From the NCBI GenBank assembly GCA_963844205.1, contig CAWJNK010000001.1:1426001-1490000 (forward strand): DNA of 64,000 nucleotides. The letters run 5' to 3'. The stretch comes from DASSUW01 sp963844205 (GTDB taxonomy: Bacteria; Actinomycetota; Thermoleophilia; Solirubrobacterales; Solirubrobacteraceae). The notes beneath the pieces are model-generated. The model saw only the letters and a list, made by a program, of their open reading frames with translations. It searched no databases and was not told where the DNA came from. Positions 7,657-16,983 of the stretch are shown one piece after another; the first letter of the stretch is position 1; every line of letters starts with the position of its first letter. Made by a program: the position numbers and the translations under genes.

Positions 7657-10509
7657 ATGCCGGGTCGCAGCAGCTTGGTCGGGCGCGCCACCGAGCTTGA
7701 GCGGCTCGTGGCCAGAGTTGATCGCGCGCGGCGAGGCGACGGCGGCCTGGTGCTCGTCGCCGGCGAGGCGGGGATCGGCAAGAGCCGGCTGATCGCCGAG
7801 ATCGTTCGCCGATCGGAGGACGCGGTCGTGATCTCCGGCGCCGCGACGCACAGCGGCACCGCGCCCTACGCGCCGGCCGCGGCGGCGCTGCGCTCGCACC
7901 TCCGCCGGCATCCGGACGCGCTCACGGGCTGCGGGCCGCTCGTTCCTCATCTCGCGATGATCCTCCCCGAGCTGGGTCCGCCGGCCGTCTCGACGGACCG
8001 GCCGACGCTGTTCGAGGCGATCCGCTGCGCGCTCGCCGGGCTCGCGAGCGACCAGCTCGTGCTCATGGTCCTCGACGACCTGCAGTGGTCGGACGAGGCG
8101 ACGCTGGAGCTGCTCTCGGCGCTGGCCGAGCCGCTCGGCGAGCTGTCGGTGCTCGTGCTCGCCGCGTATCGCTCAGACGGCCTGCCGCGCGACCACGGAG
8201 TGCGCCGGCTCCGGCACGAGCTGCGCCGGGCCGGTCGCCTCGACGAGGTGTCGCTGGGGCCGTTGGGGCGGGAGGAGCTCGCCGAGTTGCTCGCCGCCGT
8301 GGCCGGTCATTCGCCGGCGCCGTCGCTCGTGCGCGTCGTGCTCGACGCCACCGAAGGCACGCCGTTCTTCGTCGAGGAGCTCGCCGGGGCCCTGCTCGTG
8401 AGCGGGTCGCTGGAGGCCGGGCCCGAGGGGCTCCAGCTCTCGCGCCACGGTGAGGTCCCGCTGCCGGAGACCGTGCGCGACGCGGTCCTCCTCTCCGCGT
8501 CGGAGCTGTCGGACGGCGGGCGCGGCGCGGCCGAGGCCGCCGCCGTCACCGGTGAGGCGTTCGATCTCGAGCTCGTCGTGTCGCTGTCGAGCGCCGAGGG
8601 CGTCGGGGAGCTGCTCGAGCGGGGCCTCGTCCGCGAGCATGCCGACGGCACCGGCGCCTTTCGCCACGCGCTGGCGCGAGAGGCGCTCTATGCCGACGTC
8701 GCCTGGATGCGCCGGCGCACGCTGCATCGCGCAATCGCGGAGGCGCTCGAGGCGGCGAGCGCGCCGAGCCGCGAGATCGCCACCCACTGGCTCGGCGCCG
8801 GCGACATCCCGCGTGCACGCGCCGCGCTGCTGCAGGCCGCGACCGAGTGCGAGGAGGTCCACGCCTTCCGCGACGCTACGGAGCTGGGCCGCAAGGCGCT
8901 CGAGCTGTGGCCTGAGGCCGACGACGACGACCGGCGCGAGGAGGCGCTCGAGCGGTACGCGCGCTGCGCCGAGCTGGCCGGCGAGCTGGCCGAGGCGGCG
9001 CGCGCCTGGCGGGCGCTTGCCGAGGTGCGTGACGAAGTCGGCCGGGCCGATGCCCAGCGCCGGCTCGCCGGCGTGCTGGAGCTGCGGGGCGAGCGCGAGC
9101 CGGCATTCGCCGCGAGGCGCCTCGCCGCCGAGGCATTCGCAGCCCACGGCGAACCGGCCGATGCCGCCGTCGAGCTGCTCGTGATGGCCAACCAGCGCCG
9201 GATGGCCGCCCGGCATGGGGACGCGATCGAGCTCGCCCGGAACGCGCTTCATGAGGCCGACCGCGCCGAGCGCCTCGACCTCCGGCTGCGTGCGCTCGGC
9301 CTCGAGGGCATGGCACGGGCGAAGCACAGCGACCATGCCGGAGGGGTGAGGATCGTGCGGGACGCGCTGGCGATCGCGCTCGACCATGACATGACCGTCG
9401 TGGCGGCCGACCTCTACCAGCGCCTGAGCGTCGCGCTCTACGACGCCGCGGACTTCCGTCAGGCCGAGGAGGCACTCGACACGGCCCTGGAGTTGTGCGC
9501 GACGACCGGCGACGCCGGCGTCGAGGTCGCCTGCGTCACCTGCCTCGCGTACGTGCTGCGCGAGCGTGGCGAGTGGCCGCGCGCAGCGGAGATGTGTCGA
9601 GAGCTGATCGCGAGCGGCACCGCCGTCTGGGTGGCCGAGGGGTTGTTGGGCGCGATTGGAGCCTACGAGGGGCGCCTCAGCTCCGCTCGGCGGATGCTGA
9701 CGTCGTGCCGGACCGCCGCATCACAAGCGCGTCACTACAACATGACGATCGACTCGACGGCCGCACTCGCCCGCGTCGCCGCCGCCGACGGCGCAGACGA
9801 CGAGGCGCGCGAGCACTGCCGCTCGCTGCTGGCTCTCTGGGAGCAGTCCGACGACCGCCACTACGCGATCGCCGGCCTGCGGTGGGGAGCGTCCTGGTAC
9901 GCGAGCCGCAACGACGCGAACGGCGTGAACGAGTGCACCCAAGCGCTGAGCCGCATCGCGTCGCAGACGGGCCATGCCGACGCGCTCGCCGCGCTCGGCA
10001 GCGCGATCGGCGAGAGCGCGCTGCTCGACGGCGACGCCGCGACGGCCGCAGAGCAGATCACCCGCGCCTTCGAGCTCCATGCCGACCTCGACATGCCGTT
10101 CGAGCGCGCGCAGATCGAGCTGCGCGCCGGCGTGGCGCTGGCGGCGGCGGGAGAGCGCGAGCTCGCGCTCGAGCGCCTCACCGGCGCGTATCGGCTAGCC
10201 CGCAGGCTGGGCGCGCGCCCGCTGGCAGCCGAGGCGGCACGTGCGGTCACGCAGATGGGCGAGTCGGTGAGTCGCCGGCTCGGCGTGCGCGCGGCCGCGC
10301 ACGCGGACGGCGCCGGCCTCTCGCGGCGCGAGCTCGAAGTCGTGCGCCTCCTCTCGGTGGGGCAAACGAATCGCGAGATCGCCCACGACCTCTTCCTCAG
10401 CCGGCGGACGGTCGACATGCACGTGCGGAACATCCTGCGCAAGCTCGACTGCCGATCGCGGGTCGAAGCGGTGCGCCGGGCGAGCGACCTCGGGCTGCTC
10501 GCCGGCTAG
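7657..10509 (+). CDS. Large ATP-binding LuxR-family transcriptional regulator (LAL type)
   Basis: A 950-residue regulator of the MalT/LAL type. The N-terminal AAA domain has the Walker A motif GEAGIGKS (about residue 35) and Walker B LVLMVLDDLQWSD (about 130-142). A long alpha-helical middle with TPR-like repeats (about 330-860) is the usual ligand/protein-sensing part. The C-terminal LuxR helix-turn-helix starts LSRRELEVVRLL and ends near VEAVRRASDLGL. Such proteins typically activate nearby genes in response to a metabolite; here neither neighbour suggests the signal. Confidence 0.88.
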   Translation: MPGRSSLVGRATELERLVARVDRARRGDGGLVLVAGEAGIGKSRLIAEIVRRSEDAVVISGAATHSGTAPYAPAAAALRSHLRRHPDALTGCGPLVPHLAMILPELGPPAVSTDRPTLFEAIRCALAGLASDQLVLMVLDDLQWSDEATLELLSALAEPLGELSVLVLAAYRSDGLPRDHGVRRLRHELRRAGRLDEVSLGPLGREELAELLAAVAGHSPAPSLVRVVLDATEGTPFFVEELAGALLVSGSLEAGPEGLQLSRHGEVPLPETVRDAVLLSASELSDGGRGAAEAAAVTGEAFDLELVVSLSSAEGVGELLERGLVREHADGTGAFRHALAREALYADVAWMRRRTLHRAIAEALEAASAPSREIATHWLGAGDIPRARAALLQAATECEEVHAFRDATELGRKALELWPEADDDDRREEALERYARCAELAGELAEAARAWRALAEVRDEVGRADAQRRLAGVLELRGEREPAFAARRLAAEAFAAHGEPADAAVELLVMANQRRMAARHGDAIELARNALHEADRAERLDLRLRALGLEGMARAKHSDHAGGVRIVRDALAIALDHDMTVVAADLYQRLSVALYDAADFRQAEEALDTALELCATTGDAGVEVACVTCLAYVLRERGEWPRAAEMCRELIASGTAVWVAEGLLGAIGAYEGRLSSARRMLTSCRTAASQARHYNMTIDSTAALARVAAADGADDEAREHCRSLLALWEQSDDRHYAIAGLRWGASWYASRNDANGVNECTQALSRIASQTGHADALAALGSAIGESALLDGDAATAAEQITRAFELHADLDMPFERAQIELRAGVALAAAGERELALERLTGAYRLARRLGARPLAAEAARAVTQMGESVSRRLGVRAAAHADGAGLSRRELEVVRLLSVGQTNREIAHDLFLSRRTVDMHVRNILRKLDCRSRVEAVRRASDLGLLAG

Positions 10510-10521
10510 CGGCCAGATCCC

Positions 10522-10884
10522 TCAGCCCTTGGCGTATTCCTCCGCCGCTCGCTCCTCGAACTCGAATCCGACGAACCGGTCGTCGCCGACGACCCACGCG
10601 TCGTGGCCAGGCTCGATGACGTACGCGTCGCCCGGGCCGATCTCGACCTCGGTCCCGTCCTCGTGCTCGATGGCGAGCCGACCCGAGTGGACGACTCCGA
10701 CGTGGCGAGCCTGGCAGCTCTCGGTTCCGGCAACGGGCTTGACGCATTCCGACCACCGCCACCCCGGCTCGAACGCGAACCGCGCGGCGGTCGTACCGCC
10801 GAAGCGCACCACGTCAACCTGCGTCTTGTCCGGCTTCCGCGTCTCGTCAGGCGAATCGAAATCGCGTTTCTCCACACCGGCCAT
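10522..10884 (-). CDS. Cupin-domain protein
   Basis: A 120-residue single cupin. The ATG at 10884 is chosen because AGGAGA lies just upstream; a longer frame to 10944 adds no conserved sequence. Cupin motif 1 is degenerate (FEPGWRWSECVKP...ARHVGVVHSGRL) and motif 2 is IGPGDAYVIEPGHDAWVVGDD. This small family is common in actinobacteria and usually uncharacterised. It is convergent with the LuxR regulator and precedes a flavodoxin-type gene transcribed in the same direction. Confidence 0.75.
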   Translation of the reverse strand: MAGVEKRDFDSPDETRKPDKTQVDVVRFGGTTAARFAFEPGWRWSECVKPVAGTESCQARHVGVVHSGRLAIEHEDGTEVEIGPGDAYVIEPGHDAWVVGDDRFVGFEFEERAAEEYAKG

Positions 10885-10953
10885 GGCCGTCTCCTCTCGT
10901 CGATCGATGGTGAGATCGTCGCGCTCCGACGGGTCGCAATGCAAGATGGCCCG

Positions 10954-11667
10954 TCAGCGGTGCTCCGGATTGGGGTAGTCGAACCGGCAGCCGGCGTCCC
11001 ACTCCGCGCGCTGGTTGCCGTGCGCGGGGATCCCGCCGGCGTCCTTGAGCATCCGCGCCATGTGCAGCAGGTTCCAGGTCATGAACGCCGTGTTGCGGTT
11101 CGTGAAGTCGTTGTCGGGGCCGCCGGAGCCGTCGTCGAGGTAGCTCGGACCAGGGCCGGCCTCGCCGATCCAGCCGGCGTCGGCCTGCGGCGGGATCGCG
11201 TAGCCGAGGTGCTGGAGCGAGTAGAGGACGTTCATGGCGCAGTGCTTGATCCCGTCCTCGTTGCCGGTCACCAGGCAGCCGGCGGTGCGGCCGTAGTAGG
11301 CGTACTGGCCGTTCTCGTTGAGCAGGTGGCTGTTGCCGTACAGCCGCTCGATCACCTGCGTGCAGACCGACGACTTCTCGCCGAGCCAGATCGGCGTCAT
11401 CAGCACGAGGATGTCGGCGGCGATGACGTGCTCGAAGATCGCGGGCCAGTCGTCGCGCTCCCAGCCGTGCTCGGTCATGTCCGGCCAGACGCCGGTCGCG
11501 ATCTCGTGGTCGATCGCGCGGAACTGCTCCACCGTCACGCCGTTGCGCTCCATGATCGCGATCGAACGGTCGGCGAGGCCCTGCGTGTTGGAGACCTCTG
11601 GCGAGCGCTTGAGCGTGCAGTTGATGTAGACGGCACGCAGGTCGGAGAAATCCCAGGGGATGGTCAT
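10954..11667 (-). CDS. Flavodoxin/NADPH-dependent FMN reductase family protein
   Basis: A 237-residue flavoprotein. INCTLKRSPEVSNTQGLADR (about 15-34) is the phosphate loop of the FMN-binding flavodoxin fold, and LVLMTPIWLGEKSS (about 87-100) and GRTAGCLVTGNEDG (about 126-139) are the other FMN loops of NADPH-dependent FMN reductases. A redox role with a quinone or similar acceptor is likely; the substrate is unknown. It is divergent from the antiporter gene at 11743, with about 75 nt between the two starts. Confidence 0.82.
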   Translation of the reverse strand: MTIPWDFSDLRAVYINCTLKRSPEVSNTQGLADRSIAIMERNGVTVEQFRAIDHEIATGVWPDMTEHGWERDDWPAIFEHVIAADILVLMTPIWLGEKSSVCTQVIERLYGNSHLLNENGQYAYYGRTAGCLVTGNEDGIKHCAMNVLYSLQHLGYAIPPQADAGWIGEAGPGPSYLDDGSGGPDNDFTNRNTAFMTWNLLHMARMLKDAGGIPAHGNQRAEWDAGCRFDYPNPEHR

Positions 11668-11742
11668 GCGACGTTGGTTGCACGAAGGCCCTCGGCGTTA
11701 CACCATGGCGTAACGCTCGCGCGCGTCCGCGGACTGAGCGAC

Positions 11743-12951
11743 ATGCCCTCGTTCGAGAACCTGGTCGTCATCGCCGGTGTCGCATTCGCCGCGCCGTTCG
11801 TGCTCGGGCTGTTCCCGCGCGTGCGCCTGCCGTCGGTCGTGCTCGAGATCGTGGCCGGGATCGTGCTCGGGCCCTCGCTGCTGGGGCTCGTCGAGGTCGA
11901 CGCCGCGGTCGAGACCCTCGCGATCATCGGGCTGGGCTTCGTGCTCTTCCTCGCCGGTCTGGAGATCGAGCTCGACAAGCTCCGGGGCCGCGTCCTGCGC
12001 CTCAGCGCCGCCGGCTTCGTGCTCTCTCTCGGGATCGCCGTCGCGGTCGCCTTGGCGCTGGCCGCTGCCGGGCTGGTCGAGACGCCGCTGCTGGTCGCGA
12101 TCATCCTGTGCTCGACGTCGCTCGGCGTGCTCGTGCCGGTGCTCAAGGACGCGGGCGAGATCGGCTCGACGTTGGGTCAGCTCATCATCGCCGCCGCGTC
12201 GATCGCCGACTTCGGCGCCATCATCCTGCTCACGCTGCTGTTCTCCGGCGAGGGCGGCGCGGGGTCGGCCGCGCTGCTGCTCGGCGCCCTCGTCGCGCTG
12301 GCCGTCGCCCTGGTCGCCGCCGTCAGGGGCGCCGAGCGGTCGATGCGGATCCAGGCCGATCTCCTCCGCCTGCAGGACACGACGGCGCAGATCCGGGTCC
12401 GCGCCGCGTTCCTGCTCTTCGTCGGCTTCGCCGCCGTCGCCGAGGGACTCGGGCTCGAGGTCATCCTCGGCACGTTCGTCGCCGGCATGCTGATCTCGGT
12501 CGTCGACGGGGATCGGGTCATGACGCATCCGGACTTCCGGCGCAAGCTCGAGGCCGCCGGATTCGGCTTCTTCATCCCCGTCTTCTTCGTCGCCAGCGGC
12601 GTGCGCTTCGACCTCGACGCACTCACGGCGTCGGCGTCGAACCTGCTGATGGTTCCGATCTTCCTCGCTGCGCTCCTCGCCGTCCGCGGTCTGCCCGCCG
12701 TCCTCTACCGCGGTGTCATCGGGAGCCGCCGCGCGGCGATCGCGGGGTTGATGCAGTCGACGTCACTGCCCTTCATCGTCGCGGCTACGGCGATCGGCGC
12801 AGAGCTCGGGCTCATCGAGCCGGCCGAGAGCGCGGCACTCATCGGCGCCGGCCTGCTGTCCGTCCTGCTGTTCCCGCTCTTCGGCCTCGTGCTGCTCCAA
12901 CGCATCCCGAAGCAGGCGCCGGCGCGTCTCAGCGCTCCGGGGGCTGGCTGA
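11743..12951 (+). CDS. Cation:proton antiporter, CPA2 family
   Basis: A 402-residue integral membrane protein with about 12 helices. ATG at 11743 starts MPSFENLVVIAG; the longer upstream frame is antisense to the flavodoxin gene and is discarded. EIVAGIVLGPSLLG (about 33-46) and LGFVLFLAGLEIELDKL (about 65-81) are the conserved first helices of CPA2 exchangers, and the second half has ASIADFGAII with the functional Asp. No TrkA-N domain follows. It overlaps the end of a convergent membrane protein gene by 23 nt. Confidence 0.88.
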   Translation: MPSFENLVVIAGVAFAAPFVLGLFPRVRLPSVVLEIVAGIVLGPSLLGLVEVDAAVETLAIIGLGFVLFLAGLEIELDKLRGRVLRLSAAGFVLSLGIAVAVALALAAAGLVETPLLVAIILCSTSLGVLVPVLKDAGEIGSTLGQLIIAAASIADFGAIILLTLLFSGEGGAGSAALLLGALVALAVALVAAVRGAERSMRIQADLLRLQDTTAQIRVRAAFLLFVGFAAVAEGLGLEVILGTFVAGMLISVVDGDRVMTHPDFRRKLEAAGFGFFIPVFFVASGVRFDLDALTASASNLLMVPIFLAALLAVRGLPAVLYRGVIGSRRAAIAGLMQSTSLPFIVAATAIGAELGLIEPAESAALIGAGLLSVLLFPLFGLVLLQRIPKQAPARLSAPGAG

Positions 12952-13744
12952 GCATGTACCACTCGAGCGCGAGCAGACAGACGAAGAGGCCCGCGATGCC
13001 GCCGACGAACACGGACGAGAGCGTGTTCGAGGCATCGATGTCGTCCCAGGCGCGGATCGTGCCGAGCAGGATCAGCGCGAGCCCGATCAGCTGACTCTCG
13101 AGCGTGATCCGGATCGCCGACCACCGCCCGTCGAGGCCCATCATCAGCGCCGTCACGCCGGGGAGCGCGAACCAGCCGCCGAGCGTCTGCGCGGTCAGCG
13201 GCGTCAGGTGCCATGGCCAGTGCTCGATCATCGTCGACGGCATCAGCAGCAGCACGAGCGCGACCGCCGTCTGCACCGCCCCCGCGGCGAGCAGCGACGG
13301 GCGCACGAAGCCGGGCAGCGGCCGCTCGCCGGGTTCCGGCGTCCCGGGGTCAGTCGCGCGGTTGCGCCACCACGCCAGCGGGACGAGGACCGGCGTGGTC
13401 ACGTACAGGCCGACCCAGATCCAGAACGCGACGTGCTCGGTGGCGAAGCGATCGAGGTGGTTGAAGGTCCCGATCGCCATGAACAGCGTGAACGCCGTCA
13501 CCGGCAGGAAGCCGACGTGGATCCGGTGCCAGCGCGTCTCGCGGGCGACGCGTACGAAGAAGTACGCACCGGCGATGTAGCCCGCGCCCATGATCAGCGG
13601 CGTGATCGTGGGCTGCACGTCCCACGCGAACCAGTGGCGGGTGTCGTCGGGAAAGAAGTAGAGCAGCGCGAACGCGACGAACAGGAACGGCACGATCGCC
13701 GCCCCCAGCCACCGGGTCTCCGGGAACACGCGATCGTCGCGCAT
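12929..13744 (-). CDS. Membrane protein of unknown function (about 7 helices)
   Basis: A roughly 271-residue hydrophobic protein with about seven membrane helices and aromatic-rich loops (for example FFPDDTRHWFAWDVQP near residues 30-45). Start taken at the ATG at 13744 rather than a GTG five codons upstream, which would overlap the neighbouring phosphotransferase gene. No family recognised with confidence. Its 3' end overlaps the antiporter gene on the other strand. It may be co-transcribed with the phosphotransferase gene upstream (13753-14580), from which it is 8 nt away. Confidence 0.7.
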   Translation of the reverse strand: MRDDRVFPETRWLGAAIVPFLFVAFALLYFFPDDTRHWFAWDVQPTITPLIMGAGYIAGAYFFVRVARETRWHRIHVGFLPVTAFTLFMAIGTFNHLDRFATEHVAFWIWVGLYVTTPVLVPLAWWRNRATDPGTPEPGERPLPGFVRPSLLAAGAVQTAVALVLLLMPSTMIEHWPWHLTPLTAQTLGGWFALPGVTALMMGLDGRWSAIRITLESQLIGLALILLGTIRAWDDIDASNTLSSVFVGGIAGLFVCLLALEWYMLSQPPER

Positions 13745-13752
13745 GGGTGCTT

Positions 13753-14580
13753 CTACCACAGCTCGCGTCGCGCTTCGAACGCCTGCCAGACGACGTCATA
13801 CAGAGCGTGCGCGTCGAGGAAGGGCTCCAAGTCTTCGACGCCCGGTTCGCCGTAGGCGGCGAGGAGCTCTTCCACGAACCTCGCGCTGTGCCCGCGGGTT
13901 TTCGCGCTCGTCACGAGCCCTGCGATATCCCACGCGACGGGGCCGGCGCATACGTCCTCGAGATCGTTCCAGAGCAGTCCGGTGTCAGTGCACAGCAGAT
14001 TCGACAGCGAGGCGTCGCCATGAAGCGCCTGAACGGGCAGCGAGCTCTCGAAGACCGTGGGCGTCAGTGCGTCCAGTTCGAAGCGAAGCCAGTCGATGTC
14101 CTGCTGGGTCAACGGCGGCGAGGGACGCAGCTCGGCGAGCAGGCGCGCGAGCCAGTCTCGGATCTCGCTCAGCGGGCCCAGGTCACCGGGGAAGCCGGCG
14201 AGCGCCGCATGCAGTTCCCGCAGCGAACGGCCGAGCTCCCGTGGCTCCGGCGGCTGAGCGTCCTGGTGGTGGGGAACGAACTTCCACAGCGTCATCCACA
14301 TCCCGTCCTGCTCGTGCGGTCCCGGCGGCAGGATGTCGCTCGGCGGAACGACCAGGTCGGTCCGCTCGGCTAGGAAGGCACCGACGGCTACCTCGCGCGC
14401 CAGCCATTGCTCGACGTCATCGTGCAGGACCGCCGTTCCGGTCATCACCCGCGCCACGACCGCTGCGGGCTTCAGGTGCACGAGGACGTTGCTGCCCGCC
14501 GCAATCCGCACTGCCTCGTCGCAGGCCACGCCGTGCGCACGGGCGACGGCCTGCGCGGCCGCGAGCGCCGAGGCGCTCAT
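13753..14580 (-). CDS. Aminoglycoside phosphotransferase-family kinase
   Basis: A 275-residue protein of the APH/choline-kinase fold. VQALHGDASLSNLL (about 182-195) is the Brenner catalytic loop, with HGDxxxxN holding the catalytic Asp and Mg-binding Asn; LLWNDLEDVCAGPVAWDIA (about 201-219) supplies the second metal-binding Asp. The N-terminal nucleotide loop is weak, as is usual in this family. The substrate cannot be inferred, and there is no reason to assume antibiotic resistance. Confidence 0.85.
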   Translation of the reverse strand: MSASALAAAQAVARAHGVACDEAVRIAAGSNVLVHLKPAAVVARVMTGTAVLHDDVEQWLAREVAVGAFLAERTDLVVPPSDILPPGPHEQDGMWMTLWKFVPHHQDAQPPEPRELGRSLRELHAALAGFPGDLGPLSEIRDWLARLLAELRPSPPLTQQDIDWLRFELDALTPTVFESSLPVQALHGDASLSNLLCTDTGLLWNDLEDVCAGPVAWDIAGLVTSAKTRGHSARFVEELLAAYGEPGVEDLEPFLDAHALYDVVWQAFEARRELW

Positions 14581-14607
14581 CGCGCAAGCTCGCGGATCTT
14601 CCCGGCG

Positions 14608-15084
14608 TCAACCGGCGGCCGCATGCTCGGCCGCGCGGGCATAGCTCGCGATCCGCCCCACGAGCGCGTTGGAGCGGCCATGCGCGCCGCCACCGGACTG
14701 CACCAACAGCGCGTACAGGCGATGGGACGGGAACGACCCGCCACCCGCCGGTACCTCGAGCCCGATCGCGCGTAGCCGCGGCGCCGCCATCGCGACGACC
14801 AGAGCCGCCTCTGTCTCACGGCCCGCGGCCAGATCATCGAGGCCGGCACGCACGAGCTCATGCCCCGGCAAGCTGCCCTCCGCAGTCGTCATGAATGAAG
14901 CGTAGGCCCGCGGGCGGTCGGCGGACTGGTCGAGCTCCGGACCGAGCCGATCGATGCCGGCTTCGAGCGCCTGCTCGCTGCCGTACGTGCCAGCCGTGCC
15001 GTCATAACCGGGTCGCGTCGCTCGCGCTCGCTGCTTCACAGCGTCAAGCGGGATCTCGAACCGGACTTCTCGGCGTGACTTCAT
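14608..15084 (-). CDS. Hypothetical protein (158 aa)
   Basis: A 158-residue soluble protein of unrecognised family, rich in Ala, Arg and Gly. The ATG at 15084 overlaps the stop of the upstream ankyrin frame (ATGA) and begins MKSRREVRFEIPLDAV. Further upstream starts would run into the ankyrin frame. It lies 27 nt before the phosphotransferase gene in the same direction, so it may be part of that transcript. No motif or membrane segment seen. Confidence 0.6.
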   Translation of the reverse strand: MKSRREVRFEIPLDAVKQRARATRPGYDGTAGTYGSEQALEAGIDRLGPELDQSADRPRAYASFMTTAEGSLPGHELVRAGLDDLAAGRETEAALVVAMAAPRLRAIGLEVPAGGGSFPSHRLYALLVQSGGGAHGRSNALVGRIASYARAAEHAAAG

Positions 15085-15488
15085 GAGTCGGCGGCACGTC
15101 GCGCGCCATGGGAGCGCAGCCACGCCGCGAGCTTGGACGCGTCGCTGCGAATCGCCGCGTCCAGCGGCGTCAGACCGTCGTGGCCGATCCAGTTGATGTC
15201 AGCGCCGCTCTCGAGCAGCCGTTGCGCCGCCTCGCGCTGTCCCGCGTGACACGCGCACCAGAACGCGCTCGTGATCTCGTCGCGTGCAGGCGGGGGGTCG
15301 CCGGCGAGCAGCGGCTCGAGGCGCTCGACCAGCCCCAGCCCGGCGGCCTGCCAAAGGTTGGCCTTTGCTCCGTGCTCGATGAGACGGCTCGCCGCGCGCC
15401 ACTGTCCGAACGCGACAGCATCGGACAGCGAACTGCCGCCACCATCGACGCCATCCTCGCAGGCGTGTTGACGGCGGGCATCGTCAAG
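15081..15488 (-). pseudogene. Ankyrin-repeat protein without a usable start (5'-truncated)
   Basis: An open frame on the minus strand with clear ankyrin-like repeats: GQWRAASRLIEHGA, GQREAAQRLLESGADINW and DGLTPLDAAIRSDASKLAAWLRSHGA. Upstream it is open only to a TAA at 15489-15491, and no ATG, GTG or TTG occurs in the frame, so the N-terminal part of the usual protein is missing. The stop overlaps the next gene's ATG, showing it once headed that operon. Either the gene lost its 5' end at the palindrome/ClpN gene junction, or it uses an unusual start such as CTG. The former seems more likely. Confidence 0.55.
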
Positions 15489-15500
15489 TTAAGCTTGACG
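15482..15500. promoter_or_regulatory. Perfect palindrome directly before the HTH-ClpN gene, probable autoregulatory operator
   Basis: CGTCAAG-TTAAG-CTTGACG is a perfect inverted repeat with 7-nt arms, ending one base before the ATG at 15502. A DNA-binding protein with its own helix-turn-helix is encoded immediately downstream, so autoregulation is the simplest reading. The closeness to the start codon implies either a leaderless transcript or a block of ribosome access or transcription start. Confidence 0.6.
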
Positions 15501-15501
15501 C

Positions 15502-16257
15502 ATGCAGAAAGCTCGGCTGCCTTCGATCGATGACCTCGTAGCGATCGTGGAGGCGCGCGTCGACGACCAGTCGCCCGCCACGCGTCTGCAGCTCGCGATC
15601 GACCTCGGCCGCGAGCTCACGGACCTCGGCGACATCCTGATCGGCCGCTTCGTCGCTCAGGCGCGCGAGGCGGGACTGTCCTGGACCGAGATCGGCCAGC
15701 TCTTCGGGACGAGCAAGCAGGCGGTCCAGCAGCGGTACGGCCGAGTCCTCGCCGATCCCGGCGCTTGGCCCGGCCTCTGGACCCCCGCCGCACGCAACAC
15801 GCTCGATCGCGCCGCTGCGGAGGCACGCGAACTCCGCCACGGCTACATCGGCACCGAGCACGCGCTGCTCGCGCTCGTCAGCTCCGGAGGCGTTGCCGCA
15901 GATGTCCTCGCCGATCTTGGCGTGACCCGCCAGCGCATGCTCGCGACCAGCTGCATGCAAGCCGGCCCCAGGTTCGAGAGCCAGGAGGACTGCCTCTCGC
16001 TCATGCCACGCTACAAGCAGGCACTCGAGCACAGTCGTCGCATTGCCGACGCACTCGAAGCGCGCACGGCCGACACCGAGCACCTGCTCGCCGGCATCAT
16101 CGCCGTCCGCGACTCGATGGCCGTCGAGATCCTGCGCCGCCTCAAGGTCAGCGCGGACGACGTCCGCGACGCGCTCGCCGAGCGGCTGGACGTGGAACCC
16201 CAGCAGTTGGGTGAGCTCCGCCGGCGACGCCGACGACTGCTCGCCGGGAGGCGCTGA
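15502..16257 (+). CDS. Helix-turn-helix regulator fused to Clp N-terminal repeats
   Basis: A 251-residue protein. Residues about 50-80 (REAGLSWTEIGQLFGTSKQAVQQRYG) are a clear helix-turn-helix. The rest (about 95-240) contains two Clp_N-type repeats, each with the Gly-Thr-Glu-His (YIGTEHALLAL) or equivalent (ADTEHLLAGI) signature. No AAA ATPase modules follow, so it is not a chaperone. Such actinobacterial proteins are thought to be regulators that sense through the Clp_N part, perhaps unfolded protein; this is inference. A perfect palindrome abuts its start. Confidence 0.82.
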   Translation: MQKARLPSIDDLVAIVEARVDDQSPATRLQLAIDLGRELTDLGDILIGRFVAQAREAGLSWTEIGQLFGTSKQAVQQRYGRVLADPGAWPGLWTPAARNTLDRAAAEARELRHGYIGTEHALLALVSSGGVAADVLADLGVTRQRMLATSCMQAGPRFESQEDCLSLMPRYKQALEHSRRIADALEARTADTEHLLAGIIAVRDSMAVEILRRLKVSADDVRDALAERLDVEPQQLGELRRRRRRLLAGRR

Positions 16258-16342
16258 GATTGACGGCCGAAGCCTCGGCGGCGCACCGGTTCAATGCTTC
16301 AGACTGGCTCGGACACAGAACTTCGAATGCAAGGAGAGCGCG

Positions 16343-16858
16343 ATGAGCGACAACACCGAGACCGCCATCCTCGCGGGAGGCTGCTTCTGGGGCGTCCAGG
16401 AGCTGCTGCGCCAGCGCGACGGAGTCATCTCGACCAGCGTCGGCTACACCGGCGGGAAGAACGACAACCCGACCTACCGGAACCATCCCGGTCACGCCGA
16501 GGCCGTCGAGATCGTCTTCGACCCCGAGCGCATCTCCTACCGGGAGATCCTCGAGTTCTTCTTCCAGATCCACGACCCGACGACCAAGGACCGCCAGGGC
16601 TACGACATCGGCTCGAGCTACCGCTCGGAGATCTTCTATACGAGCGAGGAGCAGCGCCAGGTCGCCGAGGACACGATCGCCGACGTCGACGCCTCGGGCC
16701 TGTGGCCCGGCAAGGTGGTGACCGAGGTCAGCGAGGCCGTCCCCTTCTGGGTGGCCGAGGCCGAGCACCAGGACTACCTCCAGCGCTACCCGAACGGTTA
16801 CACCTGCCACTTCCCGCGGCCGGGCTGGAAGCTGCCACACCGCGAGACCGCCGCCTAA
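16343..16858 (+). CDS. msrA: Peptide-methionine (S)-S-oxide reductase MsrA
   Basis: MsrA repairs oxidised methionine by reducing the S-sulfoxide. The 171-residue product has the catalytic motif GGCFWG (residues 12-17), the active-site Cys being residue 14, and the conserved VGYTGG, GHAEAVEI and IHDPTT stretches. An AAGGAGAG site lies 8 nt before the ATG. A nearly identical second copy, broken by one extra base, is at 49732-50248, a recent duplication. Methionine repair fits the redox-stress content of the region. Confidence 0.95.
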   Translation: MSDNTETAILAGGCFWGVQELLRQRDGVISTSVGYTGGKNDNPTYRNHPGHAEAVEIVFDPERISYREILEFFFQIHDPTTKDRQGYDIGSSYRSEIFYTSEEQRQVAEDTIADVDASGLWPGKVVTEVSEAVPFWVAEAEHQDYLQRYPNGYTCHFPRPGWKLPHRETAA

Positions 16859-16983
16859 CGCGTGCTGCGGACGAATCCCTCCGAGCGGGATCCAGAACAG
16901 CGGAACTCAGGCGGGCGTCGCCATCGCCATCAAGCCTCGCGTCCCAGGCACGTGTCGGTATCGGGACGGAACGCGGCTGAGAC

